Positions 1 through 8,367 of a stretch of DNA of 64,000 nt are shown piece after piece; within the stretch, counting starts at the first letter, position 1, and each line of letters opens with the position of its first letter. The position numbers were made by a program, and so were the translations under genes. Source of the DNA: JAPLUA01 sp964625855 (GTDB lineage: Bacteria; Verrucomicrobiota; Verrucomicrobiia; Limisphaerales; UBA8199); NCBI GenBank assembly GCA_964625855.1, contig CAZVFC010000014.1:62001-126000 (forward strand), written 5' to 3'. The notes under the pieces are model-generated. The model did not search any database. It was given only the letters and a program-made list of their open reading frames with translations, and was not told where the DNA came from.

Positions 1-1495
1 GCGGCGTGGAGGCAGGTTTGTCGGTGCCCTGCCAGTGGTGGGTCCTGTTGACTCCGGACGGTGAACCGCTTGATCCGCTGCCGGGGCTGACAGTCTGATG
101 GCCTTGGGAGGGCTTGCCCGCAGCGGGCTGCATGAGAACGGTCGCGCCGCGGCGGTCAGTGGCGGGTCTCCCGACGGTCTGAGGTCTCGAAGCGGGCGTT
201 GCCGCCGGCGATCCGGACCTGGTTCCGCCGGTTCCCTGCAAATGGCTCCGGCTGGTGCTCGTTGGCCGATACACCGCATGATCGATTCGGGGGCGCGATG
301 GGTCCACCTTTTGCGCCACCATTCTCCGTGAAGGCTCGGGTTTCCCGAGCTGGGTGCGATACACCTCAGTGCCCGCCGCGCCGCGCGGCCGTGGCTCGCC
401 CCGCTGGGTGTCGCGCAGTGCTGCGCGCGGGACCGGCGCGCGGCTGGCAGCCCCAATGCGCTCGACGGCGATGCCCCGGTTCACGTACACATTATTGACC
501 ACCGCGAAGTTGTTGATGATGGTGGTTTGGTGGTAAATGCCTCTCACATGGGCAGGCGGCAGACAGTGATAAGAAAGGTTGTTCGCGCAGAAATTGTTGA
601 ACGAGACGAAAGCGAAGGCATCCACGCCCAAACCGAAGGTGAAGTTCGCCGCCACCGCGAATCCGTTATAGCGCCAGCCGATGCCAGCCACAAAGTCCGC
701 TCCCGGTGGCAGGGGAGCCCAGCCGCAGGTTGTCCCTACCGAGCGCCACGTCACCCACGCGGGCGCCCAGACGCGACCCGGCACCCAAACCCAGCCGCAA
801 CTCGCGTCCATGTACCAGCGCCCGTAATGGAACGGGGCCCAGCCCCAGGAGTAATCCGACCGCCAGAACCATCCAGCATCGGTATAAACCCAGTTACCGC
901 CGTGGCAGTAAGGGCGCCAACCGCGATTGACGACCACCACCGTCGGTTGCCAGCACCAGCCAACACCGGCCAATGACACCCAAGTGCCGTAGGGGGCCAG
1001 GTCATTGTAAAAATAGGTCACATCCTCGGGCGGGCTGGCAACGTAAGCGGGGGCGGGAGTAACGGCCTGCGCGGTCGTCGCCGGCGCCGGGGTCGGAGCC
1101 GCAGCCTCGGCGGCGGCCGGAGGCGGCTCGGTGGGGGCCGGGGCATATTGTGCCGGCTGACTCGGCGCCTCTTGCGGGCCCAAGGCGTTGTCGCGGTTCA
1201 ACATCGCGGTGATGACCGGTTCGGGTACCCCCACATCGCGCAGATAGAGCACGTCCTCGGCCGAGAGGTTGAATCGCGACTGTGAATTCTGGACAAAGGC
1301 CAGGACGACGTCCTCGCCGACGCCGGAGCTGGCCAGCTTGAGCACTTCGGCCGCGTTGGGCGAAAGGTTGGCAGGTGCCGCCGCCTGGACGCGTTCCGCA
1401 GCCCCTGCCGCCGCCATTTCCGCTGTTTGGGCGACGCCGGACAGCGTCGGAACCGCTAACATTGCCGCCAATCCGAACCATTTCGTGGTTTTCAT
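1..1495 (-). CDS. DUF6600-like secreted tryptophan-rich repeat protein (partial, 3' end off window)
   Basis: The minus frame is open from an ATG at 1495 to the window edge, so about 498 codons are present and the C-terminus is missing. The N-terminus is a signal peptide of about 22 residues. Residues 40-105 form a small helical domain and 110-155 a Pro/Ala-rich linker. From about 160 to 290 there are aromatic repeats of the type PYGTWV, GWCWQP, WRPY, NWVYTDAGW, SDYSWGWAPFHYGRW, WVWVPG and GWAPLPP. These are typical of DUF6600-type proteins common in Verrucomicrobia and Acidobacteria. The C-terminal part is low-complexity and rich in Arg, Pro, Ser and Thr. It is probably envelope-associated or exported; the function is unknown. 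It lies downstream of ftsZ on the same strand with a 182-bp gap. Confidence 0.8.
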   Translation of the reverse strand, partial: MKTTKWFGLAAMLAVPTLSGVAQTAEMAAAGAAERVQAAAPANLSPNAAEVLKLASSGVGEDVVLAFVQNSQSRFNLSAEDVLYLRDVGVPEPVITAMLNRDNALGPQEAPSQPAQYAPAPTEPPPAAAEAAAPTPAPATTAQAVTPAPAYVASPPEDVTYFYNDLAPYGTWVSLAGVGWCWQPTVVVVNRGWRPYCHGGNWVYTDAGWFWRSDYSWGWAPFHYGRWYMDASCGWVWVPGRVWAPAWVTWRSVGTTCGWAPLPPGADFVAGIGWRYNGFAVAANFTFGLGVDAFAFVSFNNFCANNLSYHCLPPAHVRGIYHQTTIINNFAVVNNVYVNRGIAVERIGAASRAPVPRAALRDTQRGEPRPRGAAGTEVYRTQLGKPEPSRRMVAQKVDPSRPRIDHAVYRPTSTSRSHLQGTGGTRSGSPAATPASRPQTVGRPATDRRGATVLMQPAAGKPSQGHQTVSPGSGSSGSPSGVNRTHHWQGTDKPASTP

Positions 1496-1677
1496 AACGT
1501 ATTCACTCACCATCGTCATTGATCCATTAGACCGCCGATTCGCCCCTTTATTCAGCGCGCAGTATCCCATTGGCTTATCGCAAGATACCATAAGGTGCAC
1601 TCTGAACCAGCCAGTAACATACTCAGGGTGGTCTCGCCCATGGGCGGGCACCCGCCCCGCAACCCAACCCGGGAGGC

Positions 1678-2973
1678 TCAGTTCAGCGCCACGCCGCGGC
1701 GGACGTAAGTGGGCACGTCAAGGTCTTCGCCTTTGTGGATAGTGGGTTCGCTTTTGTCGAAGCGGCCTTTGGAGATGATGTCGAGCGGCAACTGGCTTTG
1801 CAGCATCCGAGCCGGCCTCTTGCGGCCGCGGTCGGCGCGGCCAGCCTGATGCGCGAGAAGCTGCTGGACCTGGTTGGGCGCCAGTGTCGGCGCCGGTGGC
1901 ACGAATCGTGAACCAGGTCGAGGGGCGTTCTCCGTGCGCAGGAGCTGCGCGTCCAGGTGCTCGGCGACGGACGCAGAGGCGGTTGAGTCAGGCGGCGCGG
2001 TGACGGTGAGGCGTGCGGCGATGAGGGTCACGGCCAGGCGCTCGCGGAAAGCGTCGTCCACGGCGGCGCCCATGATTACTTGCGCGTGTTCGCATTGCCG
2101 CTGGATGTGCTCCATCACCCGGTTGACCTCCGCCATTGTCAAATCGGGTCCGCCTATCAAGCTGACGAGGACGGCGTCGGATTCGCCCAAGATCTGCCCG
2201 CCGTCGAGCATGGGATGAGCAAGCAGTTTGTCCAGGACCTCGCGCGAGCGGGTCGGGCCCACGGCCTCGGCGACGGCGAAAGCGCTTTCAGCGTGGCGAT
2301 CGCGCAGGAGCGTCGCGAGGTCGGCGAAGTGAATCTCAATCAGCCCCGTATGGGTGAGCAGGCGCCAGATGCCGCGGAGGGCATCCGCCAGAAGCTGGGC
2401 GGTGATGTTGAAGGTCTCCAGCACGCTGGTGTTCTCGTCAATCAACTTAAAGACCTTCTGATTGGGAAGACAGATCACGCCGTCAGCCGCGGCCCTGATC
2501 TCGGCCAGACCGTACTGGGCCAGGCGTTGTCGGCGCTCGCCTTCGCAGGCGAAGGGGAGGGTGACGAAAGCGAGAACGAGGGCACCCGCTTCCTTGGCCG
2601 CGCGCGCCAGCACCGGGGTGATGCCCGTACCCGCCCCGCCGCCCAGACCCGCCAGCAGGAAGACCACGTCGGCTCCTTGGCAAAGTGACTTGAGTTTGGG
2701 GAATTGTTCCTCGGCCACGGCGCGCCCGCGTTCGGGGTCGCCACCGGTGCCCAAGCCGCGCAGGAGTCTGGTTTCCAGGTTCACCCTTTCCGTTGCCAAG
2801 GAGGCGGCGAGGCTCTGGGGCTCGGTGTTGACGGCCACGAAGCCGACGCCGGGCAGGTCGGCCGGGATGATCCGTTCGAGGACGCTGCCGCCGGCGTTGC
2901 CGACGCCGAGGATTCTGACGGAGAGGTTCTTGGTCGGAGTCGCCCGGGTTTCAGAGGGAGAGCTGGTATTCAT
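1678..2973 (-). CDS. ftsZ: Cell division protein FtsZ (divergent T7 loop)
   Basis: Tubulin-like GTPase that forms the division ring, 431 aa. The nucleotide-binding Rossmann start (ILGVGNAGG, about residue 21) and the tubulin signature (GLGGGAGTG, 109-117) are clear. The usual Thr of GGGTGTG is Ala here. The T7 synergy loop reads LIEIHFADL (211-219): Asp218 is kept, but the positions usually filled by Asn and the first Asp are Glu213 and His215. A linker from about 330 to 415 leads to a C-terminal peptide (DVPTYVRRG) that fits the FtsA-binding tail. It is the last gene of the dcw cluster, 18 bp after ftsA. Identity is clear, but GTPase kinetics may differ from model FtsZ. Confidence 0.95.
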   Translation of the reverse strand: MNTSSPSETRATPTKNLSVRILGVGNAGGSVLERIIPADLPGVGFVAVNTEPQSLAASLATERVNLETRLLRGLGTGGDPERGRAVAEEQFPKLKSLCQGADVVFLLAGLGGGAGTGITPVLARAAKEAGALVLAFVTLPFACEGERRQRLAQYGLAEIRAAADGVICLPNQKVFKLIDENTSVLETFNITAQLLADALRGIWRLLTHTGLIEIHFADLATLLRDRHAESAFAVAEAVGPTRSREVLDKLLAHPMLDGGQILGESDAVLVSLIGGPDLTMAEVNRVMEHIQRQCEHAQVIMGAAVDDAFRERLAVTLIAARLTVTAPPDSTASASVAEHLDAQLLRTENAPRPGSRFVPPAPTLAPNQVQQLLAHQAGRADRGRKRPARMLQSQLPLDIISKGRFDKSEPTIHKGEDLDVPTYVRRGVALN

Positions 2974-2991
2974 GAAAGGGAGTGCGGCGGT

Positions 2992-4215
2992 TCAAACGCG
3001 TTTGAAGAGATGGTTCAGGGTGCTCTTGAGCCCGGCGGCGATGGAAGGCTTAGCGTCGCGTTTGCGCTGCTGGAACGAGCCGAACTTCACCAGGCCGATC
3101 GCGGTGGCGAATTCCGGTTGGTCGAGGGCGGACTTCAGGCCGCTGATGGAATTGGTTTGCCCGACAGAAGCCGGCATTTGCAGGACCTCCTCGGCCAGCT
3201 TGGCGATCTGCGGGATGCGGGCGCCGCCGCCGCACAGGAAGACGCCGGCCCGGGCGTAATCCAGCACGCCGGTCTGATCGAGGTCCTGCGCGATGAGCCG
3301 GAAGATCTCGTCGAGGCGAAGCGACATGATGCGGCGCAGGTGTTCGAGGTTGACCGGTTTGAGGGGCAACCCCAATTCGGTCGTAAAGTTGAGGGTATGG
3401 CCTTTGACGGAATCGTCGAGCAGCGCGGCGCCCTGGTCGATCTTAAGCTGCTCGGCGCGACTGAGCGGAATCTTCAGGCCGTAGGCCAGGTCATTGGAGA
3501 CATGATCGCCGCCGACGGCAAGGACGCCAGTGTGCTTGATTATGCCGTTGGCATAAACCACGTATTCGGTGGTGCCGCCGCCGATATCAATGACGACGGC
3601 GCCGAGTTCCTTCTGTTCGTTGGTCAACAGGGCGAGCGAGGCGGCGAGGCCATTGAAGACGATATCGTCCACCTCAAGCTGGAGTCCCTTTACGGCGCGG
3701 ATGGCGTTCTGCAGCCGGTTAAGGTTGCCATGAACGACATGGACGTCCACCTCGACGCGGGCCCCCAGCATGCCCACGGGGTTGGTGATGCCATCCTGGC
3801 CGTCCACGAGAAAATGCTGGCGGATGGCATGGATAACGTGGTTCTCGGCGGGGAGGTTGATGGCCTTGGCGTTCTTGATCACGTCCCGCACGTCTTCTTC
3901 CGAAATCTCGCGGTCCGACGACACAACGGGATGAACGCCGCGGTTGTTGAAGCCGCGCACGTGGCCGCCGGTGACTCCCAGATACACGCTGCGGATTTCA
4001 ACGTCGGCCATCTGTTCGGCCTCGACAATGGCGTGGCGCACATCTTCCTCGACCAAGGGCGCGTCGGAGATTTCGCCTTTGCGCACGCCGCGGGAACGGG
4101 CCTGGCCCAGGCCAACGATGCTCAAGGCGCCGTCGGCGCTCAGGTCTCCGACCACGGCGCAGACTTTGGAGGTGCCGATTTCCAGGCCGACAATGATGGA
4201 AGAGGGTTCAAACAT
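2992..4215 (-). CDS. ftsA: Cell division protein FtsA
   Basis: Actin-like ATPase that tethers FtsZ to the membrane, 407 aa, usual length. Visible motifs are the phosphate-1 strand near the N-terminus (VGLEIGTSKVCAVVG), the 1C domain, phosphate-2 (VVIDIGGGTTEYVV, about 220), and the adenosine motif (FLCGGGARIPQI, about 325). The end (LKSTLNHLFKRV) is the amphipathic membrane-targeting helix. The start overlaps the ftsQ end by 8 bp, suggesting translational coupling, and ftsZ follows. Confidence 0.96.
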   Translation of the reverse strand: MFEPSSIIVGLEIGTSKVCAVVGDLSADGALSIVGLGQARSRGVRKGEISDAPLVEEDVRHAIVEAEQMADVEIRSVYLGVTGGHVRGFNNRGVHPVVSSDREISEEDVRDVIKNAKAINLPAENHVIHAIRQHFLVDGQDGITNPVGMLGARVEVDVHVVHGNLNRLQNAIRAVKGLQLEVDDIVFNGLAASLALLTNEQKELGAVVIDIGGGTTEYVVYANGIIKHTGVLAVGGDHVSNDLAYGLKIPLSRAEQLKIDQGAALLDDSVKGHTLNFTTELGLPLKPVNLEHLRRIMSLRLDEIFRLIAQDLDQTGVLDYARAGVFLCGGGARIPQIAKLAEEVLQMPASVGQTNSISGLKSALDQPEFATAIGLVKFGSFQQRKRDAKPSIAAGLKSTLNHLFKRV

Positions 4216-5173
4216 GCCTTTTTCTGTTGCGCGAGGGTTTGGGGAGTCTGGGAACTGAGGGGGGCGCGGCGCTGGCTTCGAGCCAGCGCGCAGGGATGTT
4301 GTTGGTCACCGCGAGGTCGAGGGTGGCGATGGCCTTGCTGGACTTCTGAGCGTGGATATGGATTTGGTGCCAGCGGCGGAGTTGTTGGTCAATGTCGGTC
4401 AGGGCAAACGTGACCTCACTGCCCTGGCCCGTGGTGGCCACCAGCACGTCGGGCGAGGAGACGTCAAGCCGCTTCAGGTCCACCATGCTCGCCATCGGAG
4501 AATGCTCGAAGGCGAGGATGAGTTGAAGTGCCGCGTGGACTTGCGGGGCCTCAATGCGCCGCCCTGGTTGCACGGAGGTGGCGTCCAGTCCGGCGAGAAC
4601 CGGGAACTGATCAACCGACTGCCCGGGCGGAATGGCGCGCTGGTGCGGCTCCAGCGGCAGCATGACCCAGCCGCCCGCGTCCACCTGGCACACCACCAAC
4701 TCCGCGCCCAAGTTCTGGCGGGGCCGGAGCAGGTTGATCTGCGCGACGGGCTCCCGTTCGACGATGCGGATGCGCAGGGTGCGCGGCAGGACGCGCTCCA
4801 CCGAAGCGGACTCAACCACGGGCACGAGTTCGAGATCGCGTTTCACGCGCGCGAGATCGAGCGCCAGTAGGTTTTCCTCGAGCTTGACACCGGCCCAGCG
4901 GCGGATCTGGTCCGCGGAGACCACACCGTCGGTTTGCACATCCGATTCCTGCAGGGCGAAGGCGCGATTTTCATACACCAACCGGTCGAGCGCCCAACTG
5001 CTGATGCGGCGCGCCATATAGACTCCAAAGCCTGCGACAAAAAGGACGCCGAGCGTCACGGCGAAAATCCGCGACCGCGCAGCACGGACCTGGCTGGAAC
5101 GGAGTTTGACGTCCAGCACTTGTTCGCGCTCAAGTCGCCGATTCTTTCGCTTGCGTCTGAACCACATGGTCAA
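4208..5173 (-). CDS. ftsQ: Cell division protein FtsQ/DivIB
   Basis: Bitopic divisome protein, 321 aa. The N-terminus is short, cytoplasmic and very basic (residues 1-35) and is followed by one membrane span (about 38-56). A POTRA-type domain follows (about 75-145, ending LRIRIVEREPVAQI), then a periplasmic beta domain. The gene lies between ddl and ftsA, its standard dcw place. The sequence is poorly conserved, as is normal for FtsQ, so the call rests on topology, the POTRA pattern and position. Confidence 0.9.
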   Translation of the reverse strand: MTMWFRRKRKNRRLEREQVLDVKLRSSQVRAARSRIFAVTLGVLFVAGFGVYMARRISSWALDRLVYENRAFALQESDVQTDGVVSADQIRRWAGVKLEENLLALDLARVKRDLELVPVVESASVERVLPRTLRIRIVEREPVAQINLLRPRQNLGAELVVCQVDAGGWVMLPLEPHQRAIPPGQSVDQFPVLAGLDATSVQPGRRIEAPQVHAALQLILAFEHSPMASMVDLKRLDVSSPDVLVATTGQGSEVTFALTDIDQQLRRWHQIHIHAQKSSKAIATLDLAVTNNIPARWLEASAAPPSVPRLPKPSRNRKRHV

Positions 5174-5192
5174 GGGGGTCTCTGGTTGGTAT

Positions 5193-6137
5193 TCAGTGGC
5201 CGGTGATCAACGTCGCGGTGCCTTTCTGAGCTCGTCTTAGGGCCAAATCCACCATCCGCTGGCAGAGCTCGGCATAGCCGATCCCCGCCGCGGCGGCGGC
5301 TTTCGGCAGCAGGCTGCTGTCGGTCATGCCCGGCAGCGTGTTGACTTCCAACACGACGGGTTCGCCCTCGGGCCGCAGGATCACGTCCACGCGGGAGTAA
5401 TCCCGGCCGCCTATGGCTTTGAAGGCCGCCAGCCCCGCCGCTTGAATCCGCGCAGTGGTAGGTTTATCGAAAGGCGCCGGGCAGAAATACTCCGTGGTGC
5501 CCTCGCTATACTTGGTCTGATAGTCATACACACCTGTCTTGGGCCGGACTTCGACGATCGGCAATGGCCTGTCGTCCAGGATGCCAACGGTGCATTCACG
5601 ACCTGGAATCTTCTCCTCCAGGAGGACGCGCGAGTCAAACCGCATTGCCTCGGCCAGAGCTTTGGCCCAATCGGAGACCCGCTCAACGAATTGCAGGCCG
5701 ACGCTGGAGCCCTGCCGGGCCGGTTTCAGAACGACCGGAGGGTCCCAGCCCATCGGCCAGCTTGCCGCCGGGGAATCCAGGAGCATGAACCGGGCGGTAG
5801 GCACGCCGGCCGCCTCGCACCGCTGCTTGGTCAGGTATTTGTCGAAGCCGATTCGGCTGGCCTCGGGATCACATCCGGTATAGGGCACGCCCAATTCTTC
5901 GAGGCGGCGCTGGACGGTGCCGTCTTCGCCGTAAGTCCCGTGGAGCGCAAGGAACACGGCGTCCGTGCCCTGCGGCAGCGCCCATTTGTCGTGGCTGGGA
6001 TCCACCTCATGAACCTCGTGGCCAAGGGAGCAAAGCGCCTTCACCACGCCGGCGCCGGAACGGAGGGAAACCTCCCTTTCCGCGCTCGGGCCTCCAAGCA
6101 TCACGACAATCTTCAACTTCGCCAGCCTGCTTTTCAT
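5193..6137 (-). CDS. ddl: D-alanine--D-alanine ligase
   Basis: ATP-grasp enzyme joining two D-Ala for the peptidoglycan pentapeptide, 314 aa. The sequence shows the N-terminal MLGGPSAEREVSLRSG motif, LHGTYGEDGTVQ (about 85), the ATP-binding VLKPARQGSSVGL (about 140) and the metal-binding end VVLEVNTLPGMTDSSLLP (about 265). The ATG overlaps the murB stop in an ATGA arrangement, so translation is probably coupled. ftsQ follows after 19 bp. Confidence 0.96.
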   Translation of the reverse strand: MKSRLAKLKIVVMLGGPSAEREVSLRSGAGVVKALCSLGHEVHEVDPSHDKWALPQGTDAVFLALHGTYGEDGTVQRRLEELGVPYTGCDPEASRIGFDKYLTKQRCEAAGVPTARFMLLDSPAASWPMGWDPPVVLKPARQGSSVGLQFVERVSDWAKALAEAMRFDSRVLLEEKIPGRECTVGILDDRPLPIVEVRPKTGVYDYQTKYSEGTTEYFCPAPFDKPTTARIQAAGLAAFKAIGGRDYSRVDVILRPEGEPVVLEVNTLPGMTDSSLLPKAAAAAGIGYAELCQRMVDLALRRAQKGTATLITGH

Positions 6138-7117
6138 TCTTCTCCCACAATCTCAACCTCGGGGTCCAGTTCAATGCCGCGCTCGAGGCGGGCGCGCTTC
6201 CGGATCAGTTCGATGAGCGCCAGGACGTCGCGGGCGGTGGCAGCGCCGTCGTTCACAATGAAGTTGCCGTGCTCAGTCGAGACCACCGCGCCGCCGACGC
6301 GCGCGCCCTTCAGGCCCAGCTCGTCAATGAGCTTGCCGGCGGGAATGGCAGCGGGATTCCTAAAGATGCACCCGGCGCTCGGCGCCGCCGGCTGCGACTG
6401 CCACCGTTTCCGGCTGGACTCGTTCATGCGCTGCTCGATGGCCTCGCGCGTACCGGGTTCGCCGCGCAACACCGCCGCCAGGGCGATGCGGTCTTTCAAC
6501 ACCAGGCAACTCCGGTAGCCAGCCGACAACTCCCGGGCTGCCCGCTCGTGCACCGCTCCGCCGAAGTCCATCAGGCGAACCGACTCGACCACATCGAATA
6601 TCGCGCCGCCCATGGCACCAGCGTTCATGCGCAAGGCGCCGCCCACGCTGCCGGGGATCCCCTCCAGGAATTCCAAGCCGGCCAGGCTGCTTCGTTTGGC
6701 CTCGACCGCCACCGCTTTGAGCTTGGCGCCGGCGCCGCACTTCAGGAGGCAGCCGACCGATTCAATCCGGGTGAAGTGCGGGTGCGCCAGACAAATCACC
6801 ACACCTCTGAACCCGCCGTCTTTCACCAGCAGATTTGAGCCCCGCCCCAGCACGAAAAAGGGCCGGTCGAGGCGGCGGCAAAAGCTTAGCACAGCCGCCA
6901 GGTCGGCTTCAGAAGCAGGCTCGACGTAGAGATCGGCTGAACCGCCGATCCGCAACGTGGTGCGTTTAGCCAACGGTTCGTCCGGGCTGATCACGGTTGC
7001 CCCGGAAACACGTTTCGCCAGCTCATTTGCTTCCCGGCTCTCAGTTTGCCTCGGACAATTCACACCGGCTGGTGACCTCACGCAACCACCTCCGGCTCGC
7101 GTCGGAACGCGGCACAA
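6134..7117 (-). CDS. murB: UDP-N-acetylenolpyruvoylglucosamine reductase MurB
   Basis: FAD enzyme that reduces enolpyruvyl-UDP-GlcNAc to UDP-MurNAc. The FAD-binding region includes RTTLRIGGSADLY (52-64), LGRGSNLLV (90-98) and GIPGSVGGALRMNAGAMGG (153-171). YRSC (201-204) and the C-terminal LDPEVEIVGE follow. The catalytic-acid motif is SAGCIFRNP (247-255), with Cys250 where most MurB proteins have Ser. The first 30 residues have no counterpart in the family and overlap murG by 40 bp, so a later start near residue 30 is possible. murC is usually found next to murB but is absent. Confidence 0.93.
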   Translation of the reverse strand: MCRVPTRAGGGCVRSPAGVNCPRQTESREANELAKRVSGATVISPDEPLAKRTTLRIGGSADLYVEPASEADLAAVLSFCRRLDRPFFVLGRGSNLLVKDGGFRGVVICLAHPHFTRIESVGCLLKCGAGAKLKAVAVEAKRSSLAGLEFLEGIPGSVGGALRMNAGAMGGAIFDVVESVRLMDFGGAVHERAARELSAGYRSCLVLKDRIALAAVLRGEPGTREAIEQRMNESSRKRWQSQPAAPSAGCIFRNPAAIPAGKLIDELGLKGARVGGAVVSTEHGNFIVNDGAATARDVLALIELIRKRARLERGIELDPEVEIVGEE

Positions 7118-8367
7118 TCCTGCGTCCCTGGCATGGCTTGGGGACCCTGAAAGCGGCAGTCGAGAGACGACCCGGGCGCCCGAGACTCGCTGCGGGGCGT
7201 CTCAACCGACGGATCTGGCGTGACTGCCAGAGCCGGCTCGGCTGGGTGCAAAGCAGGCGCCGGGATGCCCATGGCGCGAAGCATAGCGTCGGCGATTCGC
7301 TCCGCCGCCTGGGGCACGTGCCATTGGGCCAGCGAGGTTTGCATCTTTTCGCGCACGACCGGTTTCTCGAGCAAGTCGCGCAGCAGGTGGGCCAGCGTTT
7401 CGGGGGTGGCGTTCTTCTGCTCGAGGAGCCGAGCGGCGCCTGCTGCCTCGAAAGCGCGCGCGTTGTGGAATTGGTGGTTGTCGGTAGCCGCCGGATACGG
7501 GACGAGCACGGACGTGACGCGCATGGCGGCGAGTTCGGCCAGCGAGGACGCGCCGGCGCGGCAAACAGCAGCCGTCGCTGCGCCCAGTGCCAATTCCATT
7601 TTGGGAAAGAACGGATGCACGACCGCCCTCAGCGCCAGAGCGGCATAAGCTTGCGTCACCTTTTCCGCGTCGCCGGGACCCGCGAGATGCAGACATTGCA
7701 GGCGGGGGGCTCGGTTCGCCAGCAGCGCCAAGGATCGAACGACCAGGTCATTGACCGCGGACGCGCCCTGGCTGCCGCCCATGATCAGCAAGACCGGGCG
7801 CGAGGGGTCGAGACCGAGAGCGGCGCGGCAAGAGGCCGGATCAGAGGTCCGGAATTGAGACCGCACCGGCGTACCGCTGACCGACACGTGCCGATTGTGC
7901 AAACGAGCGGCGGCCGAAGGGAACCCGACAAAAGCCTGATCCACCACCCATGACAACCATCGGTTTGCGCGGCCCGGAATGGTGTTCGACTCGTGCAGGA
8001 ACGTCTGCGCACCGATCCGTTTGCCGGCCAGGATCGGCGGGGCGCTGGTAAACCCTCCCATGGCCAGGACGGCCTGGGGCGGGCGGGACCGGAAAATGGT
8101 TCTTACGGTACGATAAGAGCAGGTGAAACCCCGGACGAACGCGAGTCCTCCACCTCGCTGCAAGCCCGCCGCCGGGAGAGTGCTAATGTCAAGTTCCGGG
8201 GCCTGCTTAACCAAACGTTGGTCCACCTCCTTGGGTGAGACCAGGAGCATCACACGGCAGCCACGGGACACGAGGACCTCAGCTACTGCCAAGCCAGGGA
8301 AGAAATGCCCGCCCGTGCCGCCGCAGGCGATCGCGACGCGGGGTACGGGCTGGGCGCTCGGAGTCAT
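7078..8367 (-). CDS. murG: UDP-GlcNAc:lipid I transferase MurG
   Basis: GT28 glycosyltransferase that converts lipid I to lipid II at the inner membrane, 429 aa. Motifs are the N-terminal GGTGGHFFPGLAVAEVL (about 16-32), the mid-protein LLIMGGSQGASAVNDLV, and the C-terminal donor site CRAGASSLAELAAMRVTSVLVPYP. The last 60 or so residues (after about 370) exceed normal MurG, are low-complexity, and run into murB. This may be a scar of a lost gene between the two, since murC commonly sits there. The start overlaps the ftsW stop (ATGA). Confidence 0.95.
   Translation of the reverse strand: MTPSAQPVPRVAIACGGTGGHFFPGLAVAEVLVSRGCRVMLLVSPKEVDQRLVKQAPELDISTLPAAGLQRGGGLAFVRGFTCSYRTVRTIFRSRPPQAVLAMGGFTSAPPILAGKRIGAQTFLHESNTIPGRANRWLSWVVDQAFVGFPSAAARLHNRHVSVSGTPVRSQFRTSDPASCRAALGLDPSRPVLLIMGGSQGASAVNDLVVRSLALLANRAPRLQCLHLAGPGDAEKVTQAYAALALRAVVHPFFPKMELALGAATAAVCRAGASSLAELAAMRVTSVLVPYPAATDNHQFHNARAFEAAGAARLLEQKNATPETLAHLLRDLLEKPVVREKMQTSLAQWHVPQAAERIADAMLRAMGIPAPALHPAEPALAVTPDPSVETPRSESRAPGSSLDCRFQGPQAMPGTQDCAAFRREPEVVA

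Noticed and set aside
1642..1657. GGGCGGG/CCCGCCC hairpin after ftsZ as a terminator
   Set aside because: The loop would be only 2 bases and no T-run follows.
2704..4413. 569-codon plus-strand open frame
   Set aside because: It is antisense to ftsA and ftsZ, with low-complexity Asp/Gly/Val-rich sequence and no domain.
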